Shown here: one piece after another, positions 9,426-18,272 of the stretch
Position numbering within the stretch: the stretch's first letter is position 1
Layout: the number at the start of each line of letters is the position of its first letter
Assembly (NCBI RefSeq): GCF_001883705.2
Contig: NZ_MDEQ02000010.1
Span: 62,001-126,000 of the forward strand
DNA length: 64,000 nt
Reading direction: 5' to 3'
Source: Burkholderia catarinensis
GTDB taxonomy: Bacteria; Pseudomonadota; Gammaproteobacteria; Burkholderiales; Burkholderiaceae
Made by a program: the position numbers and the translations under genes
Notes under the pieces: generated by a model
What the model saw: only the letters and a program-made list of their open reading frames with translations
What the model was told of the DNA's origin: nothing
Databases searched by the model: none

Positions 9426-9444
9426 GGGCGCGCATTACGCGCCC
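9426..9444 (-). other. Hairpin with the kdpA stop codon in its loop
   Basis: On the minus strand GGGCGCG-TAATG-CGCGCCC. The 7-bp GC stem straddles the kdpA stop (9435-9437), leaving TAA in the loop. It is not followed by a U-tract, so it is not a standard terminator. It may affect ribosome release, re-initiation at kdpB or RNA stability. Confidence 0.55.
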
Positions 9445-11240
9445 AGCCACATCATCAGGTGCTCGACGCCGGGGCCGAGCGCAAGCGCCGGCACGTAGGT
9501 CAGCGCACCCACCAGCAGCACGGTGCCGAGCAGCAGCACGACGAACAGCGGACCGTGCGTCGGCAGCGTGCCGCTCGTCACGGCGATGCGTTTCTTCGCG
9601 GCAAGCGAGCCGGCGATCGCCAGCACCGGCACGATCGTGCCGAAGCGGCCGAACCACATCGCGATCGCGGTCATCCAGTTGTAGAACGGCGTGCCGACCG
9701 TCAGGCCCGCGAACGCGCTGCCGTTGTTGTTCGCGGCCGAGCTGAACGCGTACAGGATTTCCGAGAAGCCGTGCGGGCCCGGGTTCGCGATGCCGGCCTT
9801 GCCCGCATCGGCGAGCACGGCGATCGACGTGCCGACCAGCACCAGCAGCGGCGTGAGCAGCACGACGATCGACACCATCTTCATCTCGTACGACTCGATC
9901 TTCTTGCCGACGTACTCCGGCGTGCGGCCGATCATCAGGCCGGCGACGAACACCGCGAGCAGCGCGAACACGAGCATCCCGTAGAGGCCCGAGCCGACCC
10001 CGCCGTAGACCACCTCGCCGAGCTGCATCAGCAGCATCGGCACGAGGCCGCCGAGCGGCGTCAGCGAATCGTGCATGGTGTCGACCGCGCCGCACGACGC
10101 GGCCGTCGTCGCAACCGTGAAGATGCCGGTCTGCGCGATGCCGAAGCGCGTTTCCTTGCCTTCCATGTTGCCGCCCGGCTGCAGCGCGCCCGTCGACTGG
10201 TCGACGTGCAGCGCGGCGAGCGTCGGGTTGCCGCCCTGCTCGGCGCTCACCTCGACGCCGACCGCGACCGCGAACGCAACCGTCATCGCCGCGAGCACCG
10301 CGATGCCCTGCCGGCGGTCGCCGATCACGCGGCCGAACACGAGACACAGTGCGGCCGGGATGATCAGGATCGCGAAGATCTGGATGAAGTTCGCGAACGG
10401 CGTCGGGTTCTCGTACGGGTGCGCGGAGTTCGCGTTGAAGAAGCCGCCGCCGTTGGTGCCGAGCATCTTGATCGCTTCCTGCGACGCGACCGGGCCCATC
10501 GCGAGCGTCTGCTTCGTGAGCGGGGTCGGCACCGTGACCGGGTTGCCCTTGTCGTCCTTCACCGGGTTGCCCTGCGCGTCGAGCTTCGGCGCGGCATAGG
10601 TGCTCGCTTGCAGCACCGGCACGTCCTCGTACGCCTTCATGTTCTGGATCACGCCCTGGCTCATCAGCAGCGCGGCGATGATCGCGGACATCGGCACGAG
10701 CACGTACATCGTCACGCGCGTGAGGTCGACCCAGAAGTTGCCGATCGTCTGCGCGGTATGACGTGCGAAGCCGCGGATCAGCGCGATCACGACGACGATG
10801 CCGGTTGCCGCCGACAGGAAGTTCTGCACGGTCAGGCCGAGCATCTGCGTCAGGTAGCTGACGGTCTGCTCGGGCGTGTAGTCCTGCCAGTTCGTGTTGG
10901 TGACGAAGCTGACGGCCGTGTTGAATGCGCCGTCGACCGTCATCGCGCCGAATTGCTGCGGGTTGCCGGGCAGGAAGCCCTGCAGGCGCAGCAGGCCATA
11001 CAGGAACAGCGCGCCGAGCGCGTTGAACGCGATCGTCGCGATCGCGTACTGCTTCCAGTTCATCTCGCTGCCGACGTCGACGCCGGCGACGCGGTACAGC
11101 GCGCGCTCGAGCGGCCCGAACACGCGCACGACGCGCGAGCTGCCGTCCATCACCGCCGACAGGTAGCGCGCGACCGGAACGGCCACGGCCAGCAGCACGA
11201 CGATGAACAGCAGCGATTGCAACAGGTTGTTCGCGTTCAT
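9435..11240 (-). CDS. kdpA: KdpA, potassium-translocating subunit
   Basis: 601 residues, normal for the family. A ten-helix inner-membrane protein related to potassium channels; the four pore-loop regions are recognisable, for example FVTNTNWQ near the N-terminus, [23 protein letters not shown] in the middle and [14 protein letters not shown] near the C-terminus. It selects K+ in the KdpFABC complex. The start MNANNLLQ was chosen because its ATG overlaps the kdpF stop (ATGA), indicating translational coupling; the longer open frame upstream is the other-frame reading through kdpF and the small ORF. Confidence 0.98.
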   Translation of the reverse strand: MNANNLLQSLLFIVVLLAVAVPVARYLSAVMDGSSRVVRVFGPLERALYRVAGVDVGSEMNWKQYAIATIAFNALGALFLYGLLRLQGFLPGNPQQFGAMTVDGAFNTAVSFVTNTNWQDYTPEQTVSYLTQMLGLTVQNFLSAATGIVVVIALIRGFARHTAQTIGNFWVDLTRVTMYVLVPMSAIIAALLMSQGVIQNMKAYEDVPVLQASTYAAPKLDAQGNPVKDDKGNPVTVPTPLTKQTLAMGPVASQEAIKMLGTNGGGFFNANSAHPYENPTPFANFIQIFAILIIPAALCLVFGRVIGDRRQGIAVLAAMTVAFAVAVGVEVSAEQGGNPTLAALHVDQSTGALQPGGNMEGKETRFGIAQTGIFTVATTAASCGAVDTMHDSLTPLGGLVPMLLMQLGEVVYGGVGSGLYGMLVFALLAVFVAGLMIGRTPEYVGKKIESYEMKMVSIVVLLTPLLVLVGTSIAVLADAGKAGIANPGPHGFSEILYAFSSAANNNGSAFAGLTVGTPFYNWMTAIAMWFGRFGTIVPVLAIAGSLAAKKRIAVTSGTLPTHGPLFVVLLLGTVLLVGALTYVPALALGPGVEHLMMWLGA

Positions 11241-11329
11241 TCGATGTCCTCCGCGCGCAGCAGCGCAAAGACGAGATACGCGAACAGCAGGGCCGTCGAT
11301 GCGCCCGCCAACCAAAGCATCCAGGTCAT
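11237..11329 (-). CDS. kdpF: KdpF, small stabilising subunit
   Basis: 30 residues: [20 protein letters not shown] followed by [11 protein letters not shown] single membrane helix ending in the typical LLRxE(D) tail of KdpF. KdpF stabilises the KdpABC complex in the membrane. Its stop TGA overlaps the kdpA start (ATGA), and its own ATG overlaps the stop of the upstream 35-residue ORF (ATGA), so the three are coupled. Too short for routine gene calling but convincing by position and sequence. Confidence 0.92.
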   Translation of the reverse strand: MTWMLWLAGASTALLFAYLVFALLRAEDIE

Positions 11330-11433
11330 GCTCGTCCCCCGCGACCGTATTGCACGAGCTTGTCGCAACCGGCAACCAAACCGAGGAGCAGCGCGGTGAA
11401 GAGCACCAGAGCGCCGATGAAAACCCCATCCAT
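11326..11433 (-). CDS. Small membrane ORF heading the kdp operon
   Basis: 35 residues, [20 protein letters not shown] then [15 protein letters not shown]. It has a clear ribosome site (CGGAG, 9 nt before ATG), one membrane helix, then a Cys-Asp-Lys/Leu segment and a basic tail. Its stop overlaps the kdpF ATG. I recall similar short ORFs with a GCD/ERL-like end ahead of kdpF in other proteobacteria, but they have no assigned function. Likely the first cistron of the operon; it may be a subunit or a leader that opens the kdpF start by coupling. Confidence 0.7.
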   Translation of the reverse strand: MDGVFIGALVLFTALLLGLVAGCDKLVQYGRGGRA

Positions 11434-11471
11434 TTTTGTGTTCTCCGTCGTCGAAATCAGACGACTAGAAC

Positions 11472-11503
11472 CTTATGGGAACGCACGTAAAGGACGGGTC
11501 AAA
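11472..11503 (-). promoter_or_regulatory. candidate kdp promoter
   Basis: TTTGAC (11498-11503) as -35 and CATAAG (11472-11477) as -10 on the minus strand, about 40 nt before the first small ORF. The spacing of 19-20 nt is longer than ideal, which would fit a promoter that depends on an activator bound just upstream. Tentative. Confidence 0.35.
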
Positions 11504-11508
11504 GGTAT

Positions 11509-11534
11509 CGGGGCGGATATAAAAAACGTGTAAA
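11509..11534 (-). promoter_or_regulatory. candidate KdpE operator
   Basis: On the minus strand TTTACACG, a run of six T, ATATCC and GCCCCG. This closely resembles the T-rich KdpE site of the E. coli kdp promoter as I remember it (TTTATAC, T-run, ACACC, CCGCCCG). It lies immediately upstream of the candidate -35, the expected place for a response-regulator activator site. The resemblance is from memory and needs a binding test. Confidence 0.55.
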
Positions 11535-11629
11535 CGCAGGGGCGGGAGCAAACCGGGGGCGGGACGGGCGGCGTTGCGCCGCCGCCCGCAAGGGCGCGGG
11601 CCGGCATAGCGCCGGCACGAAGGGACGGG

Positions 11630-12604
11630 TCAGGGAACGAGGATCGTCGAGCCGGTGGTCTTGCGCGCTTCGAGATCTTCATGCGCGCGGCCGACTTCCG
11701 CGAGCGGATAGCGCTGGTTGATGCTCGTCTTCACCTTGCCCGACACGAGCACGGCGAACAGCTCGGCGGCCGCGGCTTCGAGATCGGCGCGCTTCGCGAT
11801 GTACGAGAACAGCGTCGGCCGCGTGAAGAACAGCGAGCCGCGCGACGAGAACTCCTTCGAGTCGATCAGCGGCAGCGGGCCCGACGCATTGCCGAAGCTG
11901 ACGAAATAGCCGAGCGGCGCGAGGCTGTCGAGCGAGCCGATGTAGGTATCCTTGCCGATCGAATCGTAGACGACCGGCACGCCCGCGCCGTTCGTGATTT
12001 CCTTCACGCGCTGCGTGAAGTTCTCGCGCGTGTAGACGATCGGGTGGTCGCAGCCGTGCGCCTTCGCGAGCACGGCTTTCTCGTCGGAGCCGACCGTCCC
12101 GATCACGGTCGCGCCGAGCGCCTTTGCCCACTGGCACACGAGCAGGCCGACGCCGCCGGCGGCCGCATGGATCAGGATCGTGTCGCCGGCCTTCACCGGG
12201 TACGTGCGGCGCAGCAGGTAGTGCGCGGTCAGGCCCTGCAGCATCGCCGACGCCGCGTCGTCGTAGCTGATGCCGTCCGGCAGCTTCACGAGACGCTCGG
12301 CGGGCATCACGCGCTCCTGCGCATAGGCGCCGGGCGGCTGCCCGACATACGCGACGCGATCGCCTGCCTTCAGCGCGGTCACGCCTTCGCCGACGGCCGT
12401 CACCTCGCCCGCCGCCTCCATCCCGAGACCGCCGGGCAGCGGCTGCGGATAAAGGCCCGTGCGGAAATACACGTCGATGTAGTTGAGCCCGACCGCGTGC
12501 TGCTTCACGCGCACCTCTCCGGCTTTCGGTTCGCCGACCTCGACATCGACCCACTTCATCACGTCCGGGCCGCCCGGCTGGTCGTATCGGATTGCTTTCG
12601 GCAT
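11630..12604 (-). CDS. qor: Quinone oxidoreductase, zinc-independent MDR family (QOR-like)
   Basis: 324 residues, same length as E. coli QorA. The N-terminal GroES-like catalytic domain contains HAVGLNYIDVYFRTGLYP and LPGGLGMEAAGEV, and the Rossmann part has the nucleotide-binding loop HAAAGGVGLLVCQWAKALGA. The zinc ligands of alcohol dehydrogenases are absent, as usual for QOR. The family reduces quinones with NADPH in the cytosol. The gene stands alone: about 195 nt separate it from the kdp leader and 176 nt from mgsA. The exact substrate cannot be told from sequence. Confidence 0.9.
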   Translation of the reverse strand: MPKAIRYDQPGGPDVMKWVDVEVGEPKAGEVRVKQHAVGLNYIDVYFRTGLYPQPLPGGLGMEAAGEVTAVGEGVTALKAGDRVAYVGQPPGAYAQERVMPAERLVKLPDGISYDDAASAMLQGLTAHYLLRRTYPVKAGDTILIHAAAGGVGLLVCQWAKALGATVIGTVGSDEKAVLAKAHGCDHPIVYTRENFTQRVKEITNGAGVPVVYDSIGKDTYIGSLDSLAPLGYFVSFGNASGPLPLIDSKEFSSRGSLFFTRPTLFSYIAKRADLEAAAAELFAVLVSGKVKTSINQRYPLAEVGRAHEDLEARKTTGSTILVP

Positions 12605-12780
12605 CGTTTCGCTCCTCGTTTCTGATCGGTCAGGTGAAAATCCGGGTCGCCGATGCGCGAGCCGGCCGATTCATGCAGGAACCGGGCGGCCGGTGCGCGT
12701 CGCGACGCACGATTCTCGCGCGTCGCCGCCAACCGTGCATGGCCCTGCCGCGAACAGGGGCAATCGGGCCGCGCAATCGC

Positions 12781-13173
12781 CTAGCAAACGTCCTGCATGT
12801 TTCGCGCCAGATCGTCGAGCAGCATCCGCGCGGTCGCGACGTTGGTCGCGACCGGCACGTCATGCACGTCGCACGCGCGCACGAGCGCGGTGATGTCGGG
12901 GTCGTGCGGCTGCGCGGTCATCGGGTCGCGCAGGAACACGACGACGTCGACGCGGCCGTCGGCCAGTTCCGCGCCGATCTGCAAATCGCCGCCGAGCGGC
13001 CCCGACAGCTTGCGCTCGACCTCGAGCCCGTGCGCGGCCGCGATACGGCCGCCCGTCGTGCCGGTGGCGACCAGCCGGCATTGCGCGAGCGTCGCGCGGT
13101 ATTGGCCCGCGAGCGCGACGATCTCGTCTTTCTTCGCGTCGTGCGCAATCAATGCGATGCGGGGTTGGCTCAT
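12781..13173 (-). CDS. mgsA: Methylglyoxal synthase
   Basis: 130 residues. The start ATG follows AAGGAGACTGG; the longer frame upstream has no support. Active-site segments are clear: phosphate-binding [19 protein letters not shown], the catalytic Asp in VFLRDPM and His in QPHDPDI. The enzyme turns dihydroxyacetone phosphate into methylglyoxal and phosphate, a bypass of lower glycolysis used when sugar phosphates accumulate or phosphate is short. It is 49 nt downstream of an SDR gene on the same strand, so the two may form an operon. The product is toxic, so tight control would be expected, but none is visible. Confidence 0.95.
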   Translation of the reverse strand: MSQPRIALIAHDAKKDEIVALAGQYRATLAQCRLVATGTTGGRIAAAHGLEVERKLSGPLGGDLQIGAELADGRVDVVVFLRDPMTAQPHDPDITALVRACDVHDVPVATNVATARMLLDDLARNMQDVC

Positions 13174-13222
13174 CTCCAGTCTCCTTCGTTTTCGGTTGTT
13201 GTCGTGAAACGCGGCGTGCGCG

Positions 13223-14002
13223 TCAGAACGTGCCCGGATACGCACCGCCGTCGAGCAACCAGTTCTGCCCGGTGATGTAGCCGGCATGCACGCTGCACAG
13301 GAACGCGCACGCCGCGCCGAATTCTTCGCGCGTGCCGAGCCGGCCGGCCGGGATGTCCCTGGTGCGCCGCGCGCGCATCTCGTCGACCGTCACGCCCTGC
13401 GCCTTCGCCGACGCGGCGAGCGTCGTCGCGATCCGGTCGGTGTCGAACAGCCCCGGCAGCAGGTTGTTGATCGTCACGCCCTGGCCCGCGACCTTGCGCG
13501 ACAGCCCGGCAACGAAGCCCGTCAGCCCCGAGCGTGCGCCGTTCGACAGCGCGAGTACGTCGATCGGCGCCTTCACGGCCGAGCTCGTGATGTTGACGAT
13601 CCGGCCGAAGCCGCGCGCGATCATCCCGTCGACGGTCGCGCGGATCAGCTCGATCGGCGTCAGCATGTTCGACTCGAGCGCGCGGATCCAGTCGTCGTGC
13701 GAGAAGTCGCGGAAGTCGCCGGGCGGCGGGCCGCCGGCATTCGTCACGAGAATGTCCGGCTGCGGGCACGCGGCGAGCGCGGCCGCGCGACCGTCCGGCG
13801 TCGTGATGTCGCAGGCGACCGCCGTGACCGACACGTTCGCCCCGGCGCGGATCTCTTCCGCGGTTTCCTCCAGCGTGTCGCGCGTGCGCGCGACGATCAC
13901 GAGGTTCACGCCCTCGGCGGCCAGCGCTTGCGCGCAGCCGCGCCCGAGGCCCTTGCTTGCCGCGCACACGAGCGCGGTCTTTCCTGCGATGCCGAGATCC
14001 AT
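13223..14002 (-). CDS. Divergent SDR family oxidoreductase lacking YxxxK
   Basis: 259 residues. Start chosen at [12 protein letters not shown], with AAGGAG 6 nt upstream. The Rossmann fold is clear but atypical: [10 protein letters not shown] in place of TGxxxGxG, then [14 protein letters not shown] (for NNAG). In the catalytic region, [22 protein letters not shown], the Ser is kept but the positions of the YxxxK pair read as Ser and Arg. This matches a known odd subgroup of BKR-like SDR proteins that lack the usual tetrad. The C-terminal [15 protein letters not shown] is normal for the family. The gene lies just upstream of mgsA. Annotated relatives are called 3-oxoacyl-ACP reductases, but activity cannot be assumed here. 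Confidence 0.85.
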   Translation of the reverse strand: MDLGIAGKTALVCAASKGLGRGCAQALAAEGVNLVIVARTRDTLEETAEEIRAGANVSVTAVACDITTPDGRAAALAACPQPDILVTNAGGPPPGDFRDFSHDDWIRALESNMLTPIELIRATVDGMIARGFGRIVNITSSAVKAPIDVLALSNGARSGLTGFVAGLSRKVAGQGVTINNLLPGLFDTDRIATTLAASAKAQGVTVDEMRARRTRDIPAGRLGTREEFGAACAFLCSVHAGYITGQNWLLDGGAYPGTF

Positions 14003-14100
14003 CGTCGACTCCTTGGTAGCGACGCGCGCCGGCACGGCCCCGTCGCGCCGGTGGGCGGGCGAACGGGCGTACGCGGCGCGCGGATTGTCGTGAGACGTCG

Positions 14101-14106
14101 ATAATA
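14101..14106 (-). promoter_or_regulatory. candidate -10 box of the SDR-mgsA unit
   Basis: TATTAT on the minus strand in GGATATTATCGACG, 98 nt before the SDR start. No clear -35. Confidence 0.35.
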
Positions 14107-14130
14107 TCCGGATCATGCGGCGCGCCTTGG

Positions 14131-14136
14131 TAAAAT
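14131..14136 (+). promoter_or_regulatory. candidate -10 box of upp
   Basis: TAAAAT in TTGGTAAAATTGCGG, giving a leader of about 65 nt before upp. No clear -35. Confidence 0.45.
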
Positions 14137-14209
14137 TGCGGCCATAAGCGGCGGACGGCTTGTGCCCGCCGCCGCCCCGATCCCCTTTTGCCGCCAAGGC
14201 GCCTCCGCC

Positions 14210-14860
14210 ATGAAACAGGACAGCCGTTTCCCGAATCTCTTCATCACCGATCACCCGCTGATCCAGCACAAGCTCACGCACATGCGCGACAAGGACACGT
14301 CGACGCGCACGTTCCGCGAACTGCTGCGCGAAATCACGCTGCTGATGGGCTATGAGATCACCCGCAACCTGCCGATCACGACCAAGCGGGTCGAAACCCC
14401 GCTGGTCGAGGTCGACGCGCCGGTGATCGCGGGCAAGAAACTGGCGATCGTGCCGGTGCTGCGCGCGGGCATCGGGATGTCGGACGGCCTGCTCGACCTG
14501 GTCCCGTCCGCGCGCGTCGGCCATATCGGCGTGTACCGCGCCGAGGACCACCGCCCGGTCGAATACCTGGTGCGCCTTCCGGATCTCGAGGATCGCATCT
14601 TCATCCTGTGCGACCCGATGGTCGCGACCGGCTACTCGGCCGTGCACGCGGTCGACGTGCTCAAGCGCCGCAACGTGCCGGCCGCGAACATCACGTTCGT
14701 CGCGCTGGTCGCCGCGCCCGAGGGCGTGCAGGTGTTCCAGGACGCGCACCCGGACGTGAGGCTGTTCGTCGCGTCGCTCGACTCGCACCTGAACGAGCAC
14801 GCGTACATCGTGCCGGGCCTCGGCGACGCGGGCGACCGCCTGTTCGGCACCAAGAACTGA
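14210..14860 (+). CDS. upp: Uracil phosphoribosyltransferase
   Basis: 216 residues. The start [17 protein letters not shown] matches the beginning of other Upp proteins; 16 residues of open frame upstream are leader. Family segments: [27 protein letters not shown], the PRPP-binding loop [11 protein letters not shown], and the C-terminal uracil site [16 protein letters not shown]. The enzyme salvages uracil with PRPP to give UMP in the cytosol. It is followed after about 100 nt by a separate candidate promoter for yebC, so it is probably monocistronic. Confidence 0.97.
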   Translation: MKQDSRFPNLFITDHPLIQHKLTHMRDKDTSTRTFRELLREITLLMGYEITRNLPITTKRVETPLVEVDAPVIAGKKLAIVPVLRAGIGMSDGLLDLVPSARVGHIGVYRAEDHRPVEYLVRLPDLEDRIFILCDPMVATGYSAVHAVDVLKRRNVPAANITFVALVAAPEGVQVFQDAHPDVRLFVASLDSHLNEHAYIVPGLGDAGDRLFGTKN

Positions 14861-14958
14861 CGCGCCTGCGCGGCCGCGCGGCGCGCGGCCCGGTCCGCGG
14901 CGGCCTGCCCGGCCGTTCGGCCATGCGCGGCGGCCCCGAACCGACGGTCGCCGCGTGA

Positions 14959-14964
14959 TAAAAT
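14959..14964 (+). promoter_or_regulatory. candidate -10 box of yebC
   Basis: TAAAAT in GTGATAAAATCCC, about 115 nt upstream of the yebC ATG. No clear -35. Confidence 0.45.
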
Positions 14965-15078
14965 CCCGATCCACTCGACACGCGCGGCCCCGCGGCTTCA
15001 TGCCCGCCGAAACGGCCGCCGATTCAACGACACATTGGCACAATCGCCCGCGCAGCGCGCCCGGGCACGGAGAAAGGT

Positions 15079-15807
15079 ATGGCTGGTCATTCGAAATGGG
15101 CCAACATCAAGCATAAGAAGGCAGCGGCCGACGCGAAGCGCGGCAAGATCTGGACCCGCCTGATCAAGGAAATCCAGGTCGCGGCGCGCCTCGGCGGCGG
15201 CGACGTCAACTCGAACCCGCGCCTGCGTCTCGCGGTCGACAAGGCGGCCGACGCGAACATGCCGAAGGACAACGTCAAGCGCGCGATCGATCGCGGCGTC
15301 GGCGGCGCGGACGGCGCGAACTACGAGGAAATCCGTTACGAAGGCTACGGCATCAGCGGCGCGGCGATCATCGTCGACACGCTGACCGACAACCGCACCC
15401 GCACGGTCGCGGAAGTCCGCCACGCGTTCTCGAAGTTCGGCGGCAACATGGGCACCGACGGCTCGGTCGCGTTCATGTTCGATCACGTCGGCCAGTTCCT
15501 GTTCGCGCCCGGCACGTCGGAAGACGCGCTGATGGAAGCCGCGCTCGAAGCCGGCGCGAACGACGTGAACACGAACGACGACGGCTCGATCGAAGTGCTG
15601 TGCGACTGGCAGGCATTCTCGGCGGTGAAGGACGCGCTCGAAGCCGCCGGCTTCAAGGCCGAACTCGCCGAAGTGACGATGAAGCCGCAGAACGAAGTCG
15701 AATTCACCGGCGACGACGCGGCGAAGATGCAGAAGCTCCTGGACGCGCTCGAGAACCTCGACGACGTGCAGGACGTGTATACGAACGCCGTCATCGTCGA
15801 GGAATGA
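15079..15807 (+). CDS. yebC: YebC/PmpR family protein
   Basis: 242 residues, full length. Ribosome site GGAGAAAGGT immediately before ATG. It begins [19 protein letters not shown], the family hallmark, and contains [40 protein letters not shown] and [19 protein letters not shown]. The family was long annotated as DNA-binding regulators; recent work on family members points to a role on ribosomes stalled at proline-rich stretches. A strong terminator follows 48 nt after the stop. In this position it precedes purD but is transcriptionally separated. Confidence 0.95.
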   Translation: MAGHSKWANIKHKKAAADAKRGKIWTRLIKEIQVAARLGGGDVNSNPRLRLAVDKAADANMPKDNVKRAIDRGVGGADGANYEEIRYEGYGISGAAIIVDTLTDNRTRTVAEVRHAFSKFGGNMGTDGSVAFMFDHVGQFLFAPGTSEDALMEAALEAGANDVNTNDDGSIEVLCDWQAFSAVKDALEAAGFKAELAEVTMKPQNEVEFTGDDAAKMQKLLDALENLDDVQDVYTNAVIVEE

Positions 15808-15854
15808 AATGCCGGCCGCCGTGCTCCTGTCGCGGCGGCGGCCCGACCGATTCC

Positions 15855-15892
15855 GCGGCCGGCGCGCCTGAGTGCGCCGGCCGCCCTGTTTT
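15855..15892 (+). terminator. Rho-independent terminator after yebC
   Basis: An 11-bp stem GCGGCCGGCGC / GCGCCGGCCGC with an 8-nt loop, followed by CCTGTTTT. Confidence 0.7.
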
Positions 15893-15911
15893 CTAGTCTG
15901 CGGGGAATCCC

Positions 15912-17192
15912 ATGAAACTACTCGTCGTCGGTTCCGGCGGCCGCGAACATGCGCTGGCTTGGAAGCTCGCGCAGTCGCCGCGGGTCCAGATGGTCTACGT
16001 CGCGCCCGGCAATGGCGGCACGGCGCAGGACGAGCGCCTGAAGAACGTCGACATCACGTCGCTCGACGAACTCGCCGATTTCGCGGAACGCGAAGGCGTC
16101 GCGTTCACGCTCGTCGGGCCGGAAGCACCGCTCGCGGCCGGCATCGTCAACCTGTTCCGCGCGCGCGGCCTGAAGGTATTCGGCCCGACCCGCGAAGCCG
16201 CGCAGCTCGAAAGCTCGAAGGATTTCGCGAAGGCGTTCATGAAGCGCCACGGCATCCCGACCGCCGACTACGACACCTTCTCCGATGCCGCCGCCGCACA
16301 CGCGTACATCGACGCGAAGGGCGCGCCGATCGTCGTGAAGGCCGACGGCCTCGCGGCCGGCAAGGGCGTCGTCGTCGCGATGACGCTCGAGGAAGCGCAT
16401 GCGGCCGTCGACATGATGCTGTCGGGCAACAAGCTCGGCGATGCCGGCGCGCGCGTCGTGATCGAGGAATTCCTCGACGGCGAGGAAGCGAGCTTCATCG
16501 TGATGGTCGACGGCAAGCACGCGCTCGCGCTGGCTTCCAGCCAGGACCACAAGCGCCTGCTCGACGAAGACCGCGGCCCGAACACCGGCGGCATGGGCGC
16601 GTATTCGCCCGCGCCGATCGTCACGCCGCAGATGCACGCACGCGTGATGCGCGAAATCATCATGCCGACCGTGCGCGGGATGGAGAAGGACGGCATCCGC
16701 TTCACGGGCTTCCTGTACGCGGGCCTGATGATCGACAAGGAAGGCAATCCGCGCACGCTCGAGTTCAACTGCCGGATGGGCGACCCGGAAACGCAGCCGA
16801 TCATGGCGCGCCTGAAGAGCGATTTCTCGAAGGTCGTCGAGCAGGCGATCGCAGGCACGCTCGACACGGTCGAGCTCGACTGGGACCGCCGCACCGCGCT
16901 TGGCGTCGTGCTGGCCGCGCACGGCTATCCGGACGCGCCGCGCAAGGGCGACCGCATCAACGGGATCCCGGCCGAGACCGAGCAGGCGGTCACGTTCCAT
17001 GCGGGCACGACGCTCGCGGATGCCGACAAGCTCGTGACGTCCGGCGGCCGCGTGCTGTGCGTGGTCGGCCTCGCCGATTCGGTGCGCGAGGCGCAGCAGC
17101 ATGCGTACGACACGATCAACCAGATCAATTTCGAAGGCATGCAGTACCGCCGCGACATCGGCTTTCGCGCGCTCAACCGCAAGAGCGCGTGA
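15912..17192 (+). CDS. purD: Phosphoribosylamine-glycine ligase
   Basis: 426 residues. N-terminal GSGGREHALAWKLAQSP, then the ATP-grasp core with IVVKADGLAAGKGVVVA, FLDGEEASFIVMVDG, DHKRLLDEDRGPNTGGMGAYSPAP and the metal-binding LEFNCRMGDPETQPI. The enzyme joins glycine to phosphoribosylamine with ATP, the second step of purine biosynthesis, in the cytosol. It lies between two terminators (after yebC and after itself), so it appears to be a single-gene transcript. ATG preceded by GGGGAATCCC; a weak ribosome site. Confidence 0.98.
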   Translation: MKLLVVGSGGREHALAWKLAQSPRVQMVYVAPGNGGTAQDERLKNVDITSLDELADFAEREGVAFTLVGPEAPLAAGIVNLFRARGLKVFGPTREAAQLESSKDFAKAFMKRHGIPTADYDTFSDAAAAHAYIDAKGAPIVVKADGLAAGKGVVVAMTLEEAHAAVDMMLSGNKLGDAGARVVIEEFLDGEEASFIVMVDGKHALALASSQDHKRLLDEDRGPNTGGMGAYSPAPIVTPQMHARVMREIIMPTVRGMEKDGIRFTGFLYAGLMIDKEGNPRTLEFNCRMGDPETQPIMARLKSDFSKVVEQAIAGTLDTVELDWDRRTALGVVLAAHGYPDAPRKGDRINGIPAETEQAVTFHAGTTLADADKLVTSGGRVLCVVGLADSVREAQQHAYDTINQINFEGMQYRRDIGFRALNRKSA

Positions 17193-17232
17193 CGTTGCAA
17201 CCGCCGCCCCGCCGTCGCGCGGCAGCGGTTCC

Positions 17233-17273
17233 TCTGCCGGGGTTCGATAGAATGCCCGGCAGATGCTTTTTTT
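17233..17273 (+). terminator. Rho-independent terminator after purD
   Basis: Stem TCTGCCGGG / CCCGGCAGA (9 bp) with a 13-nt loop, followed by TGC and seven T. The loop contains TAGAAT (17248-17253), a possible -10 for the hemF transcript. Confidence 0.75.
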
Positions 17274-17310
17274 ACGGCCCCCGCTTCGGGCGGGGGCACC
17301 CAGTCCAGAC

Positions 17311-18234
17311 ATGACCGATTCAACCTACGACGTGGCGCGCGTTCGCACGTACCTCCAGGGCCTCCAGGCACGCATCGCCGACGCGCTCGGCGCGCTCGAC
17401 GGCACGCCGCTCGCGACCGATACGTGGCAGCGCGGGCCGGCCGAACGCCTGCGCGGCGGCGGCTGCACGCGGATTCTCGAAGGCGGCCGCGTGTTCGAAC
17501 GCGCGGGAATCGGCTTTTCCGACGTCGCGGGCGACGCGCTGCCGCCGTCGGCAAGCGCGGCGCGCCCGCAGCTCGCGGGCCGCGGCTTCGAGGCGCTCGG
17601 CGTGTCGCTCGTGCTGCACCCGCGCAATCCGTACTGCCCGACCGTGCACATGAACGTGCGGATGCTGATCGCGACGAAACCGGGCGAGGAGCCCGTGTTC
17701 TGGTTCGGCGGCGGCATGGATCTGACACCGGTTTACGGTTTCGAGGACGACGCACGGCATTTCCATCAGACCTGCAAGGATGCGCTCGACCCGTTCGGCG
17801 CCGAGCTCTACCCGCGCTTCAAGGCGTGGTGCGACGAGTATTTCTTCCTGAAGCACCGCAACGAGATGCGCGGCATCGGCGGGATCTTCTTCGACGATTT
17901 CTCCGAGCCCGGTTTCGAACGCTCGTTTGACATGATGCAAAGCGTCGGCGACGCGTTCCTGCAGGCCTACCTGCCGATCGTCGAGCGCCGCGCCGATTTG
18001 CCGTACGGCGAGCGCGAACGCGACTTCCAGGCGTACCGCCGCGGCCGCTACGTCGAATTCAACCTCGTATTCGACCGTGGCACGCTGTTCGGCCTGCAAA
18101 GCGGCGGCCGGACCGAGTCGATCCTGATGTCGATGCCGCCGGTCGCGAACTGGCGTTATAACTGGCAACCCGAGCCGGGAACGCCTGAAGCGCGCCTGTA
18201 CAGCGACTTCATCGTGCCGCGCGACTGGGTCTGA
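17311..18234 (+). CDS. hemF: Coproporphyrinogen III oxidase, oxygen-dependent
   Basis: 307 residues. Start [15 protein letters not shown] chosen by homology; the open frame extends 16 residues further back without support. Signatures: [41 protein letters not shown], and [15 protein letters not shown] with [16 protein letters not shown]. It oxidatively decarboxylates two propionates of coproporphyrinogen III to give protoporphyrinogen IX, using O2. First gene of a tight plus-strand series hemF, nadD, rsfS, rlmH, maf, rng with gaps of 4 to about 50 nt, suggesting one transcription unit. Confidence 0.98.
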   Translation: MTDSTYDVARVRTYLQGLQARIADALGALDGTPLATDTWQRGPAERLRGGGCTRILEGGRVFERAGIGFSDVAGDALPPSASAARPQLAGRGFEALGVSLVLHPRNPYCPTVHMNVRMLIATKPGEEPVFWFGGGMDLTPVYGFEDDARHFHQTCKDALDPFGAELYPRFKAWCDEYFFLKHRNEMRGIGGIFFDDFSEPGFERSFDMMQSVGDAFLQAYLPIVERRADLPYGERERDFQAYRRGRYVEFNLVFDRGTLFGLQSGGRTESILMSMPPVANWRYNWQPEPGTPEARLYSDFIVPRDWV

Positions 18235-18272
18235 GCCCGCTCGCCCCGCTGCCCCAAGGAAAGGACGCGTTT

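Noticed and set aside
7269..11399. Open frame of 1376 codons on the plus strand opposite kdpA/kdpB
   Set aside because: Antisense shadow of kdp genes in GC-rich DNA; composition dominated by Arg/His/Asp/Glu with no family features.
14861..15078. tRNA or small RNA gene between upp and yebC
   Set aside because: GC-rich inverted repeats are present but no cloverleaf, no terminator with U-tract and no clear independent promoter apart from that of yebC.
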